Below, piece after piece: positions 9,342 through 18,096 of a DNA stretch of 64,000 bases (the stretch's first letter is position 1; every line of letters starts with the position of its first letter). Below the pieces are notes generated by a model, which worked only from the letters and a program-made list of their open reading frames with translations, was not told where the DNA came from and searched no databases. This DNA comes from Pseudomonas sp. UYIF39. Its GTDB lineage: Bacteria; Pseudomonadota; Gammaproteobacteria; Pseudomonadales; Pseudomonadaceae. The position numbers and the translations under genes were made by a program. Location: the NCBI RefSeq assembly GCF_029963765.1, contig NZ_JALBYU010000001.1, positions 1 to 64,000 of the forward strand, written 5' to 3'.

Positions 9342-9464
9342 GTGCGCAAGAAGTTGCGCAGTACTGCGCAACTTCTTGCGCACTTGGCTGGGGCGCCTGA
9401 CAGGCCGGGCGATCAGCGAGCCGGGAAGGGCTTTCGCAGCGTTGAGTGCGCAACTTCTTGCGCA
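9342..9464. promoter_or_regulatory. Three copies of an 18-bp dyad, two forming a 42-bp perfect palindrome
   Basis: The unit TGCGCAACTTCTTGCGCA (7-bp arms TGCGCAA/TTGCGCA, 4-bp spacer) occurs at 9365-9382 and 9447-9464 and, in reverse orientation, at 9343-9360. The first two copies face each other across a GTAC centre, making 9342-9383 a perfect 42-bp palindrome. They lie about 85 to 210 bp upstream of the -24 element of hcp, the usual range for enhancer sites of sigma-54 activators, and 155-275 bp upstream of the divergent DJ-1 gene. The rest of the 9175-9618 gap shows no gene. Confidence 0.6.
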
Positions 9465-9618
9465 TCAAGGCGGTTGGCCATCATTCGGTGACCCATCGTC
9501 TGATTTGCCGAAAACCGGTAGCAGAACCGCTAGGGTGACAGGTGCAACGAATGCTGCAGCTTGGAGGTCAAACTCAGCGCCGAGATGAATGAACATCTGC
9601 GAACTCAAGGAGAACGAC

Positions 9619-10296
9619 ATGAAAATCCTGATGGTTCTAACGTCACACGATCAATTGGGTAACACGGGTAAGAAAACCGGCTTCTGGCTGGAAGAATTCG
9701 CCGCGCCGTATTTCGCCTTCAAGGACGCCGGCGCTCAGTTGACCCTGGCCTCGCCCAAGGGCGGCCAACCGCCGCTGGACCCAAAAAGCGACGAGCCGGA
9801 CGCGCAAACCGCGGCCACCGAGCGCTTTCGCAAAGACTCCGCGGCCCAGTCCGCATTGGCGTCTACCGCTCTGCTGAGCAGCACGAGAGCTGAAGATTAC
9901 GACGCGATTTTCTATCCGGGCGGCCATGGCCCTCTGTGGGATTTGGCCGAAGACAAAATTTCGATCGCGCTGATCGAGGCGTTTTACCAGGCGGGCAAAC
10001 CGGTCGCGGCCGTCTGCCACGCACCGGGTGTGTTGCGTCACGTCAAGGGCGCGGACGGCCAGGCGCTGGTCAAAGGCAAGCGCGTCACGGGCTTCACCAA
10101 TTCTGAGGAAGAGGCTGTGCAACTGACGAAGGTTGTGCCGTTTTTGGTGGAGGACATGCTTAAGGAGAAGGGTGGTGTCTATTCCAAGGGGGCTGACTGG
10201 GCCAGTTATGTGCTTACTGATGGATTGCTGATCACCGGTCAGAATCCGGCGTCGTCCGAAGCTGCTGCTGAGGCGTTGTTGGCGAAGCTGAAATAG
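9619..10296 (+). CDS. DJ-1/PfpI family protein (type 1 glutamine amidotransferase-like)
   Basis: 225 residues. I chose the ATG at 9619 because AAGGAG lies 8 nt upstream; an ATG at 9589 in the same frame would add ten residues and lacks a site. The nucleophile elbow AVCHAPG gives Cys133 followed by His134, and Glu25 (GFWLEEF) fits the conserved acid that lowers the Cys pKa in this superfamily. Relatives include Hsp31/HchA-like glyoxalase III or chaperone proteins and general stress proteins; GFWLEEFAAPYFAFKDAG is typical of the group acting on glyoxals. Which activity this one has cannot be read from sequence. Single gene with a clear terminator behind it. Confidence 0.85.
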   Translation: MKILMVLTSHDQLGNTGKKTGFWLEEFAAPYFAFKDAGAQLTLASPKGGQPPLDPKSDEPDAQTAATERFRKDSAAQSALASTALLSSTRAEDYDAIFYPGGHGPLWDLAEDKISIALIEAFYQAGKPVAAVCHAPGVLRHVKGADGQALVKGKRVTGFTNSEEEAVQLTKVVPFLVEDMLKEKGGVYSKGADWASYVLTDGLLITGQNPASSEAAAEALLAKLK

Positions 10297-10300
10297 GATC

Positions 10301-10343
10301 AAAAGATCGTCCGCACGCGGCCCGAGCCTGCGGACGATCTTTT
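10301..10343. terminator. Bidirectional rho-independent terminator
   Basis: A 15-bp perfect stem (AAAAGATCGTCCGCA at 10301-10315 with its complement at 10329-10343) around a 13-nt loop. The stem ends in A4/T4, so it can stop both the DJ-1 gene from the left and hglS from the right, whose stop codons are 4 and 7 nt away. Confidence 0.85.
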
Positions 10344-10350
10344 CAACGTG

Positions 10351-11730
10351 TCATCGCGTAATAGCGGCGAAACATTCCTCGATCGAGCGCCGCTGCGTCT
10401 CGGCATACAACGCCAGTTCATCAATCGTCGGCCGCCCCAGCGCCTTCTCGAACACCTGCCGGTTCGATTGCACGCCATAGTGGGTTTGCGCTGCATCGCC
10501 CAGGTTCGACTGAAAAATCCCCGCGGCGCTAACCGGCAGGAAATCTTCGTACACCAACGGTTCAATCCGCAAATACCCGCCGCTGAGCAGATCCTCTAGC
10601 GACAATGATTTCAGCTCATCGGCCCCCAAGCCTTTTTCCGTGACGAAGTAGCGAAAGTACGCCAGTTCCTGTTGGCGCATGCCCTCAACGGTGTCAGGGA
10701 ATTCTGCAAAGTGCTGCACCATCAGCGCGTTGTAACGAGCGGCGTTGGCTTCATTGGGGAAGTCTTTCAATTCATCACGTGCAGCGTTGAGCAAACGGTC
10801 GTAAAGCGCCCGGCCTTTGGGGGTTAGCGCGGCGCCGCGTTGCTCGATTTCGCCGAAACGTGCGCTGTGGCTGCCACGATTCTCGGTTTGATCGGTGAAG
10901 GCGACAGGCTCGTCCAGGGCCTTGAAGCTGGTCTGGCGCAGCAGGATCGGGCACTGACGGCGGGGCGGGCCTTCGATCACCGCTTTGGGAGTGATGCCGT
11001 GGGCAGGCATTTGCGCCTGGACGATGTCGATGTCCAGGGTGCGCGGCGTCAGGTGGTTGATATGCGGGCCGGTGAACGCCACCACGTCGGCGATCAGGCG
11101 ATGCTGGGCGCTGAGTTCGCGGTACTGCTCGGCGGTCACGGTGGCGGTGTGATGCCAGCGGAACGTTTCCAACGCCTGTTCGACGAAGTCCTGGGCCTCC
11201 TGTTCGGTGAGGCCGCCCTGGGTTTCGGCACGATCGATGAGGGTCAGCGCAGTGGGCGTGAAAATCGAACGCTTATCCAGCACCGATTGGGCGAACGCTC
11301 GCAGTTCCAGGTCTTCGATCAGTTCCAGGCGCAGCAGGGAAGTGAATACCCGGAACGGACTGACCTGCAACGCCGCTTCATGCACCGCGCGAAAAGCCGT
11401 GGAGTGCACCGGCACGCCGGCCGGGGTCAGGTCGTAATAACCCACCGGCTGCATGCCCATCACCGCAAACAGCCGGGCGAGGGTGGCCAGTTCATCGGCG
11501 GTGCCAACACGGATCGCGCCATGCCGCTCCAGGTCCAGGCGCTGGATTTCACCGGTGCTGTACAACTGTCGGGCGATCTGTGGATCGCTGTCCAGCACGT
11601 GACGGTTGGTCTGTTCCACCAGTTCCATCAGCGCGCCGTACAGCGGCACTTCTTCGCGGTACATGTCGGACATCGCTTTGGAGAAGCGTTGGCGGATCAG
11701 GTCAGGGCTGACGAAGTTCGGGTGACTCAT
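10351..11730 (-). CDS. hglS: 2-oxoadipate dioxygenase/decarboxylase HglS (DUF1338, YdcJ family)
   Basis: 459 residues, full length. HglS converts 2-oxoadipate to D-2-hydroxyglutarate in the D-lysine/2-aminoadipate branch of pseudomonad lysine catabolism. Residues reported for the Pseudomonas putida enzyme are present at the same numbers here: metal ligands His70 (ERHGAIR), His226 (GPHINHL) and Glu294 (ARFGEIE), and substrate-binding Arg74. The fold is related to vicinal-oxygen-chelate dioxygenases. It stands alone and converges with the DJ-1 gene onto a shared terminator. Product assignment is by family and residue match. Confidence 0.9.
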   Translation of the reverse strand: MSHPNFVSPDLIRQRFSKAMSDMYREEVPLYGALMELVEQTNRHVLDSDPQIARQLYSTGEIQRLDLERHGAIRVGTADELATLARLFAVMGMQPVGYYDLTPAGVPVHSTAFRAVHEAALQVSPFRVFTSLLRLELIEDLELRAFAQSVLDKRSIFTPTALTLIDRAETQGGLTEQEAQDFVEQALETFRWHHTATVTAEQYRELSAQHRLIADVVAFTGPHINHLTPRTLDIDIVQAQMPAHGITPKAVIEGPPRRQCPILLRQTSFKALDEPVAFTDQTENRGSHSARFGEIEQRGAALTPKGRALYDRLLNAARDELKDFPNEANAARYNALMVQHFAEFPDTVEGMRQQELAYFRYFVTEKGLGADELKSLSLEDLLSGGYLRIEPLVYEDFLPVSAAGIFQSNLGDAAQTHYGVQSNRQVFEKALGRPTIDELALYAETQRRSIEECFAAITR

Positions 11731-11840
11731 GAAAGAATTCCTGGCGCGGTGACGTAAAGGATGCGGGAAAAGATCGCAGCCTTGCGCGGCGCTGACAAAC
11801 GAAGAATCTTACGAACTTCATTCTGCAAAGGACTGCTTGT

Positions 11841-11987
11841 TGTAGCAGCTGCCGAGCCTGCGAGGCTGCGTTCGGCTGCGAAGCAGTCGTGAAATCAGCC
11901 ACTGTGGTGTGTCAGAAGGAACGTGCATACAGGGTTTGCGACTGCTGCGCAGCCGAACGCAGCCTCGCAGGCTCGGCAGCTGCTACA
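11841..11987. repeat. Large inverted repeat (REP-like), 49-bp arms
   Basis: Arms at 11841-11889 and 11939-11987 are complementary with one mismatch, around a 49-nt loop. The unit (GCCGAGCCTGCGAGGCTGCG core) is a variant of the GATCGCAGCCT...GCTCCTACA repeat family of fluorescent pseudomonads. The right arm covers the stop codon of the alpha/beta hydrolase gene (11983), so the repeat forms the 3' end of that transcript and may act as terminator or mRNA stabiliser. Confidence 0.8.
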
Positions 11988-12924
11988 CCGGAAGTTCGGA
12001 GCGCAGCGATGCCAAAAACTCCCGATACAACCGCGCCGCGCTCGTCGGATGTTCCACCATCGGCATATGGCCGGTGTGGTCCCAGACTTCCACTCGCAGA
12101 TCGGCGATGCCTTTGCTCCAGATCGCCACGCTGCTGACATCGATCAAGCGGTCCTTGCGTCCCCACAGCAACAGCGCCTGGCACTTGATGTCGGGCAGTT
12201 TCGGCTCCATCGGCGGGCTGGCACGGAAGTCGTTGAAGATTTCTTCCAGCTCATCGCGACTCTGTTCATAGCGTTGTGCGATGGCGTCCAGCACCACCTT
12301 GGGTACCCACGGCGATTCGGCCATGGTCATGGCGTATAAGCGCTGGAATTCTTCCCGTGAATGAATCAGGAACGGGTTGTGGCCCTTGGCCAAATGCCGC
12401 TCCAGGTCGCTGGTTTCGGGGGCGGTGACACCTGCCGGGTCGATCAGGGCCACCGAAACAATGCGATCCGGGTACGTGGCCGCCAGCCACGCTGCCATGT
12501 AGCCGCCCATCGAGTTGCCGATCACATGGACTTTCTCGACGCCGCAGACATCGAGCAACTGGATCATCCGCTTGGCCTGCAAGGGAATGTCGTAGCCGCC
12601 GCCCGCCTTGAAGCCGGTTTCGCCATGGCCGGCGATGTCGGGGATGATCACCCGATAGTTGCCGACAAAGTGCCGGGCAAAACGCAGCCAGATGTTCTTG
12701 TCGGCGCTGTAGCCGTGGAGCATCAGCACACTGCTGGACGCTTCGTACGGCCCGCCTTGCCAGGTCGAGACAGTCATTTCGGCGATCGGCACGACAATTT
12801 TGTGCAGTCGATACAGCTTGGCCTCTATCGACATGTCCAAGTCATAGAGCCAATAACCGATAGCCGGGTAACTCAACCAGCTCCAGGCCGCGAAAACTGC
12901 GATTGCGACAACCAACAAAAGCAT
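11983..12924 (-). CDS. Membrane-anchored alpha/beta-hydrolase
   Basis: 313 residues. An N-terminal hydrophobic segment (residues 1-24, MLLLVVAIAVFAAWSWLSYP) suggests an inner-membrane anchor or uncleaved signal. The hydrolase domain has the oxyanion region LMLHGYSADKNIW, the nucleophile elbow GNSMGG (Ser138), an acidic residue in LLLWGRKDRLIDV and the catalytic His in DHTGHMPMVEHP. It resembles lipase/esterase or C-C hydrolase-like family members. It lies 22 nt downstream of a Baeyer-Villiger-type monooxygenase on the same strand; such pairs often oxidise a ketone to an ester and then cleave it. The substrate is unknown. Confidence 0.85.
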   Translation of the reverse strand: MLLLVVAIAVFAAWSWLSYPAIGYWLYDLDMSIEAKLYRLHKIVVPIAEMTVSTWQGGPYEASSSVLMLHGYSADKNIWLRFARHFVGNYRVIIPDIAGHGETGFKAGGGYDIPLQAKRMIQLLDVCGVEKVHVIGNSMGGYMAAWLAATYPDRIVSVALIDPAGVTAPETSDLERHLAKGHNPFLIHSREEFQRLYAMTMAESPWVPKVVLDAIAQRYEQSRDELEEIFNDFRASPPMEPKLPDIKCQALLLWGRKDRLIDVSSVAIWSKGIADLRVEVWDHTGHMPMVEHPTSAARLYREFLASLRSELPV

Positions 12925-12946
12925 CAGGCATCTTCCTTTTACGTGA

Positions 12947-14401
12947 TCAGGACAGAATGTGATCGGCGGGTTTCAGCGCCCTGGTCAACCGGTGATAGCT
13001 GAAACTGAAGCCCGGAAACATCGCAATCACATGACCGCTCTTGCTTTGATACCAACTGTGGCAGCCCCCGGACTTCCAGACGGTGCGTTCCATCTCCCGG
13101 TGGATCATTTCAGTGTAGGTACGTTCTGCTTCGGGGCGTACTTCGATGCTGCGCAAACCGTGTTCTTTTAACGTGCGGATGCAATCGAGAATGTAATTCA
13201 TCTGGGACTCGATGATGAACAGCGCCGAGGTGTGGCCAATGCCCGTGTTGGGGCCGGTGACGATAAACAGGTTGGGGAAGTCCGGCAGGCTGGTGCCGAG
13301 ATAGGCCCGCGGATACTGGGCCCAGAAATCTTTGAGTTGTGTGCCGTTTTTGCCGGTGACCGGGTAGGAAATCACCCCGTCGGTGGCGTCGTAACCGGTG
13401 GACCAGACGATCAGGTCCAGGTCGATGTGTTGGCCGTCCTGGGTGACGATGCCGGTTTCATCGATGGCGGCGATGCCTTGCTCGCGGCTGTGCAGGCTCA
13501 CGTTGCTGCGACCCAGCGCCGGGTACAGGGTGCTTGAGATGATCACCCGTTTGCAGCCGATGACGTAGTCGGGTGTCAGTTTTTGCCGTAATTGGGGGTC
13601 GGGCACTTGCCGTTTGAGGAAGCGCAGGGCGTGTTGCTGGACCAAGCGGATCGCTGGTTTCGAATACTTGAAGGCAATCACCCGGGTTTCGAACAGCCAG
13701 TAGATCATCCAGCGCAACAGTTTGTAGGCCGGTTTGAGCCCCAGTAACCAACGCTGGAATGGCCCAAAGGCACGGTCGGCCCGAGGCAATACCCAGTGAG
13801 GCGTGCGCTGGAACACATGCAGATGCTCGACGTCCGGGGCAATCGTCGGAATCACCTGGGCCGCGCTGGCGCCGCTGCCAACGATGGCCACGCGTTTTTG
13901 CCGGTAATCGTAGGTGTGATCCCAGTTGTTGGTGTGAAAAGTCTTGCCCTGAAACCGCTCCTGGCCCTCGAAGTGTGGAATCACGGGTTGGCTCAACGGC
14001 CCGGTGGCGTTGATCAGGAACTGCGCATGGAACGTGCCTTTGCTGGCGGTGTGCACCGCCCAGCGTTTGCCGTCATCGTCCCATTCGATGCGCTCGACAT
14101 TGGCCTGCAGTTCCACCTTGTCTCGCAGGCCGAAGTGCTCCACCACGTACTGGGTGTAGTGGTGCAGTTCGGCCTGCTCGGCGAACATTTGCGTCCAGCG
14201 GTAAGGCGCGAAGGACAGCGAATAGAGCGGCGAGGGCACGTCGACCGCGGCACCGGGGTAGGTGTTTTGGCACCAGGTGCCGCCGAAAAAGTCCCGTCGT
14301 TCCAGCAGGCGGAAATCGCTGATGCCTGCCTTGAGCAAATTGATCGCCGCGCACTGGCCGCCAAAACCGCTGCCGATGATCAGCACTTGAAAGGTCTGCA
14401 T
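12947..14401 (-). CDS. Flavin-containing monooxygenase, Baeyer-Villiger type
   Basis: 484 residues. FAD-binding GSGFGG (10-15), the BVMO fingerprint F-x-G-x3-H-x3-W-D at 150-161 (FQGKTFHTNNWD), and the NADPH-binding GSGASA (175-180) are all present in order, as expected for class B flavoprotein monooxygenases. The family oxidises cyclic, linear or aromatic ketones with O2 and NADPH. The ATG at 14401 follows a GGAGG-like site. It is upstream of, and probably co-transcribed with, the alpha/beta hydrolase. Related proteins are often annotated as 4-hydroxyacetophenone or cyclohexanone monooxygenase; sequence alone does not decide. Confidence 0.88.
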   Translation of the reverse strand: MQTFQVLIIGSGFGGQCAAINLLKAGISDFRLLERRDFFGGTWCQNTYPGAAVDVPSPLYSLSFAPYRWTQMFAEQAELHHYTQYVVEHFGLRDKVELQANVERIEWDDDGKRWAVHTASKGTFHAQFLINATGPLSQPVIPHFEGQERFQGKTFHTNNWDHTYDYRQKRVAIVGSGASAAQVIPTIAPDVEHLHVFQRTPHWVLPRADRAFGPFQRWLLGLKPAYKLLRWMIYWLFETRVIAFKYSKPAIRLVQQHALRFLKRQVPDPQLRQKLTPDYVIGCKRVIISSTLYPALGRSNVSLHSREQGIAAIDETGIVTQDGQHIDLDLIVWSTGYDATDGVISYPVTGKNGTQLKDFWAQYPRAYLGTSLPDFPNLFIVTGPNTGIGHTSALFIIESQMNYILDCIRTLKEHGLRSIEVRPEAERTYTEMIHREMERTVWKSGGCHSWYQSKSGHVIAMFPGFSFSYHRLTRALKPADHILS

Positions 14402-14594
14402 GGGCCTCCTTTTTTATCGTTATTGATCGAACCCTCCTTTCATGTATAGCCAAACATTGGACGCTCGCCTCATGGCTATGCCTGGGTATTCAGACCGCCA
14501 GCCGGTGATGGCTATTTGACGTTACCCTGATAGACTCTCACCACACTTGAAACCCTAGTGTTTTCAGGTTCCGTTCTGTGGCGCAGAGGCTCCT

Positions 14595-15668
14595 ATGGGA
14601 AAAACGGGAGGAAAAGGACTTTCACTGGCCAGGAGGCTTTATACATCGCGAATCCTGGGATTAGCTTTGGGGCTGTTGCTCGTGAGCGCGGCGATGTATC
14701 CACTCAACCCTGCACCGTGGGTCTGGGTGGCGATGCTGCTCAACGCCGTACTCTGGCCGCACCTGGCTTATCAATGGGCGCGCCGCGCGCAAGTGCCTTA
14801 TCACGCTGAACACCGCAACCTGCTGGTGGACGCCTTTCTCGGCGGCTTTTGGGTCGCTGCCATGCAGTTCAATCCGCTGCCCGGCGCGACGACCCTGTCC
14901 ATGATGGCGATGAACAATGTGGCCATTGGCGGTTTGCGTTTCCTGTTGGCGGGAACCGTGGCGCAGATTCTCGGGATAGGCGTCGGACTGCTGATTTTCT
15001 CCCCCGCCTTCATCCCGCAAACCAGCCAAGTGCAGATGTATGCCTGTTTGCCCTTGATGTGTTTGTATCCGCTGGCATTGGGCTGGATCTGCTTCCGCCA
15101 GGCCCACACCCTCGGCCGACAAAAGCGTGAATTGCTGGCCCTGAGCCGCACCGACAGCCTCACCGGCCTGCTGAACCACGGCGCCTGGAAGGATCAACTG
15201 GAAGTCGAACTCCAGCGTTGCAAACGTCAGCAGCAGGGCGGGGCGATTGCGCTGATCGACATCGATCATTTCAAATCCATAAACGACACCTACGGCCACG
15301 TTGCCGGGGACATCGTCCTGCGTCAGTTGAGCAAAATGCTCAAGCAGAACTTGCGCGCGGCGGATGTTGCCGGGCGCTACGGTGGCGACGAGTTCTGCGT
15401 GATCCTCCCGGACCTTCCGCTCACGAGCGCTGTGGCCGCCATGGATGCCTTGCGTGATCGTTTCGCGACCTTGGGCTACGAGCAGAGCCCGGCGCTGAAA
15501 GTCAGCCTGAGCATCGGCCTGGCCGCCTTCAACCCGGCCCACACCGACGCAACCCTCTGGCTCAACGACGCCGACCAGGCGCTCTACGAAGCCAAGGCCA
15601 CCGGTCGCAACCGCGTCATCTGTTGCGGCGATGGCGAACCGCATCACGAATTACTTGATTCGGTGTGA
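14595..15668 (+). CDS. Diguanylate cyclase with MASE2 membrane sensor
   Basis: 357 residues. The N-terminal 170 residues hold about four to five membrane segments with the MASE2 pattern (PAPWVWVAMLLNAVLWPHLAYQ; HRNLLVDAFLGG), as in AdrA-type cyclases. The GGDEF domain follows: DSLTGLLNHGAW, DIDHFKSINDTYGHVAGD, and the active-site GGDEF at 263-267. An RxxD inhibitory site (RAAD, 254-257) lies five residues before it, so product feedback is expected. It makes c-di-GMP from two GTP and will favour sessile behaviour. No EAL domain. Single gene. Confidence 0.93.
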   Translation: MGKTGGKGLSLARRLYTSRILGLALGLLLVSAAMYPLNPAPWVWVAMLLNAVLWPHLAYQWARRAQVPYHAEHRNLLVDAFLGGFWVAAMQFNPLPGATTLSMMAMNNVAIGGLRFLLAGTVAQILGIGVGLLIFSPAFIPQTSQVQMYACLPLMCLYPLALGWICFRQAHTLGRQKRELLALSRTDSLTGLLNHGAWKDQLEVELQRCKRQQQGGAIALIDIDHFKSINDTYGHVAGDIVLRQLSKMLKQNLRAADVAGRYGGDEFCVILPDLPLTSAVAAMDALRDRFATLGYEQSPALKVSLSIGLAAFNPAHTDATLWLNDADQALYEAKATGRNRVICCGDGEPHHELLDSV

Positions 15669-15782
15669 AACGTGATCGTTCCCACGCTCCTGCGTGGTTG
15701 CAAGTGTCGCATTCGGTCTAGAGCCTTGCGCCGTCGTCGGGTAGGGTGTTTTTCACCCCCGACACGAAACAAGGATCGATTC

Positions 15783-17024
15783 ATGACGTTCAATCTTCCT
15801 CGCTCCCTGCTGGCCACCAGCCTTGGCCTGACCCTCGCCCTCGGCGCTTTCGCTCCCGCTGCCTTCGCCGAACCGCACAAACAAGTCCTCGCCGATTCCG
15901 AACAGTACAAAGGCGAAGCCCTGAAGTTACTCGAACGCTTGGTGAACATCGACTCCGGTTCCGGCTATGAACCGGGCCTGACGAAAGTCAGCGACATCGC
16001 CATCGACGAACTGAAAAAACTCGGCGCGACCATCGAGCTTGTGCCCAATACCCCGGACAAAAGCAGCCATGTGATCGCGACCCTGAAAGGCACCGGCAAG
16101 GCGAAAATCCTGCTGATGGCGCACATGGACACCGTCTTCAAGGAAGGCTCGGCCGCCGAGCGTCCGTTCCACATCAAGGACGGCCGCGCCTACGGGCCGG
16201 GCGTGATGGATGACAAGGGCGGCATCGTTGCCGGGATCTATGCGCTGAAAGTCCTGAAAAACCTCGACTTCAAGGACTACGCGCAAATCACCTTCCTGCT
16301 CGATGCCAGCGAAGAAACCGGCTCGGACATCGCCACCGACCTGATCAAGAAAACCGCCAAGGCCCACGACGTCACCCTCAACCTCGAACCTGGCCGCCCG
16401 GCGGATGGCCTGGTGGTGTGGCGCAAAGGCAGTGCCACCGCCGTGGTCGAGGTCAAGGGCAAGGCGGCTCATGCCGGTGTCGCACCGGAGCTGGGACGCA
16501 ACGCTGCCATGGAAGCGGCGCACCAGATATTGCAGCTTGGCAAACTGGGCGACGCGGAGAAGAAAACCACCATCAACTTCACCGTGCTCAAGGCTGGCGA
16601 CCGCACCAACGTCATTCCGGATCAAGCCACCGCCAAGGCTGACGTGCGGGCGGCGGTGCCGGAAGAGTTTGACCGGATCGAGAAGGACCTGGCGCGGGTT
16701 TCCAAGGACAAGCTGATTCCGGAGACGGAAGTCACCACCACACTTCAGCGCGGATTGCCGCCGATGCCGCAAACGCCGGAATCGGATCGGTTGATGGCGA
16801 TGGCTCAGGGGATTTACGGGGAGATTGGCCGTAAGTTGACCGAAGAGGGAAGTGGTGGGGCGGCGGATGCCAGCCTGTCAGCGGGTGTGGGTACACCGAC
16901 GCTGGATGGGTTCGGGATTGTTGGCGGGAATATTCATACGCCGGAGGAATACGCGGAGGTTGAGAGCGTGGCGCCGCGGATTTACCTGTTGTCGCGAATG
17001 ATTATGGAGTTGGCGAAGCACTAA
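15783..17024 (+). CDS. Exported M20 family metallopeptidase, glutamate carboxypeptidase-like
   Basis: 413 residues from the ATG at 15783 (GGATCG upstream); an earlier in-frame start would bury the signal peptide. Residues 1-29 form a clear Sec signal ending AFAPAAFA. Zinc ligands and catalytic residues of the M20A family are visible: His114 and Asp116 (LMAHMDTVF), bridging Asp143 (GVMDDKGG), and the Glu pair in DASEETGS (177-178). Length and motifs match Pseudomonas carboxypeptidase G2, which removes C-terminal glutamate from folates and peptides. A periplasmic role in scavenging glutamate is likely. Confidence 0.9.
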   Translation: MTFNLPRSLLATSLGLTLALGAFAPAAFAEPHKQVLADSEQYKGEALKLLERLVNIDSGSGYEPGLTKVSDIAIDELKKLGATIELVPNTPDKSSHVIATLKGTGKAKILLMAHMDTVFKEGSAAERPFHIKDGRAYGPGVMDDKGGIVAGIYALKVLKNLDFKDYAQITFLLDASEETGSDIATDLIKKTAKAHDVTLNLEPGRPADGLVVWRKGSATAVVEVKGKAAHAGVAPELGRNAAMEAAHQILQLGKLGDAEKKTTINFTVLKAGDRTNVIPDQATAKADVRAAVPEEFDRIEKDLARVSKDKLIPETEVTTTLQRGLPPMPQTPESDRLMAMAQGIYGEIGRKLTEEGSGGAADASLSAGVGTPTLDGFGIVGGNIHTPEEYAEVESVAPRIYLLSRMIMELAKH

Positions 17025-17033
17025 TCTCACCGC

Positions 17034-17063
17034 TGATCGTTCCCACGTGCGTGGGAACGATCA
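17034..17063. repeat. Short palindromic repeat, likely terminator
   Basis: Perfect 30-bp palindrome: TGATCGTTCCCACG with its complement (centre TGCG-like), a common Pseudomonas intergenic repeat. A half-copy (GATCGTTCCCACGCTCC) lies at 15674-15690 just after the diguanylate cyclase gene. Here it separates the convergent peptidase and oxaloacetate decarboxylase genes and could end both transcripts. Confidence 0.65.
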
Positions 17064-17096
17064 AGCGATCAAGATCGCAGCCTTCGGTGGTATCTG

Positions 17097-17966
17097 TTAC
17101 TCCTTGACGCTCATGAACTCTTCCGCCCAACGGATGTATTCCTCAGGCTGCGTATAGGTATGAGTCAACTCGGTAGCGCTCAGGTCCGACGCCTGAGTAA
17201 AGATCTGCCGTTGTTCCCGCAGGCTGTCATACGTGGCCTTGATCGCGGCGAAGTAGGCGCCGTGACCATCGATGGTGACCCGCACGCCCAGTTCGGCCAG
17301 GCGTTTATCGTCGCGCAGCAACGGGTTGCCGTAGGTGACCAGCATCAGCGGCACGCTCAGGTGCTCGGAGATTTGTTCGAGGTGGTCGAAGTCCCGCACG
17401 CCCACCATGCAAATCCCGTCCGCACCGGCCTGCTGGTAATGACAGGTACGGCTGATGACTTCCTGCACCGGCAGGATCCCGGCGTTGGTGCGGGCGATGA
17501 TCGCCATCTCCGAGTCGACCCGGGCTTCCAGTGCCGCACGAATCTTGCCGACGCCTTCCGCCACCCCGATCAGGTCGGTGGACTTGCGGCCGAACTGGGC
17601 GGGCAGCAGCGTATCTTCGATGGTCAGGGCGGCGATGCCGGCGCGCTCAAGTTCGACGATGGTACGCATGACGTTCAGCGCGTTGCCGTAGCCATGGTCG
17701 GCATCGGCGATCACCGGCAATTGGGCGACACGGCCAATGCGAGTGGCCTGCTCGGCAAACTCGCTGAGGGTGATCAAGGCAAAATCGGGGGCGCCCAGTA
17801 CCTGCAACGATGCGACTGAACCGCCCAGGATTCCCACTTCAAAACCCAGGTCAGCGGCAATGCGGGCCGACATCGGGTCGAAGACCGACGCCGTGTGATA
17901 GCAGGCGCTGGAAGCGAACAGCTCGCGAAAGTTACGGCGTAAATCTTGATGAGAAAGCCTGGACAT
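17097..17966 (-). CDS. Oxaloacetate decarboxylase, isocitrate lyase/PEP mutase superfamily
   Basis: 289 residues from the ATG at 17966 ([17 protein letters not shown]). A TTG further upstream gives a longer frame but no plausible start. Length and sequence match the PA4872-type enzyme, which decarboxylates oxaloacetate to pyruvate in the cytoplasm with Mg2+. Family motifs: [27 protein letters not shown], metal-binding [23 protein letters not shown] and ARTNAG. The enzyme is not the biotin-dependent pump. It lies downstream of the aruG-like gene on the same strand with a 130-nt gap and could be an end gene of that cluster or independent. Confidence 0.88.
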   Translation of the reverse strand: MSRLSHQDLRRNFRELFASSACYHTASVFDPMSARIAADLGFEVGILGGSVASLQVLGAPDFALITLSEFAEQATRIGRVAQLPVIADADHGYGNALNVMRTIVELERAGIAALTIEDTLLPAQFGRKSTDLIGVAEGVGKIRAALEARVDSEMAIIARTNAGILPVQEVISRTCHYQQAGADGICMVGVRDFDHLEQISEHLSVPLMLVTYGNPLLRDDKRLAELGVRVTIDGHGAYFAAIKATYDSLREQRQIFTQASDLSATELTHTYTQPEEYIRWAEEFMSVKE

Positions 17967-18096
17967 ATGAGTTCCACCACTGCAATGGGAATGGAAGGGC
18001 TTGAGCAAAAGTGTCAACGCCGAAGGAACAAAAGGCTATCACGCGAGCGGAGGAAGGATGATGACGATTTTGTAGAGACGGATGGACCACCGTCGG

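Noticed and set aside
9342..9383. 42-bp palindrome as a transcription terminator of hcp or the DJ-1 gene
   Set aside because: It lies upstream of both genes, has no T-tract, and shares its unit with a third separated copy, which fits protein-binding sites better.
14661..15647. 328-codon frame opposite the diguanylate cyclase
   Set aside because: Shadow frame; the GGDEF protein on the other strand is certain.
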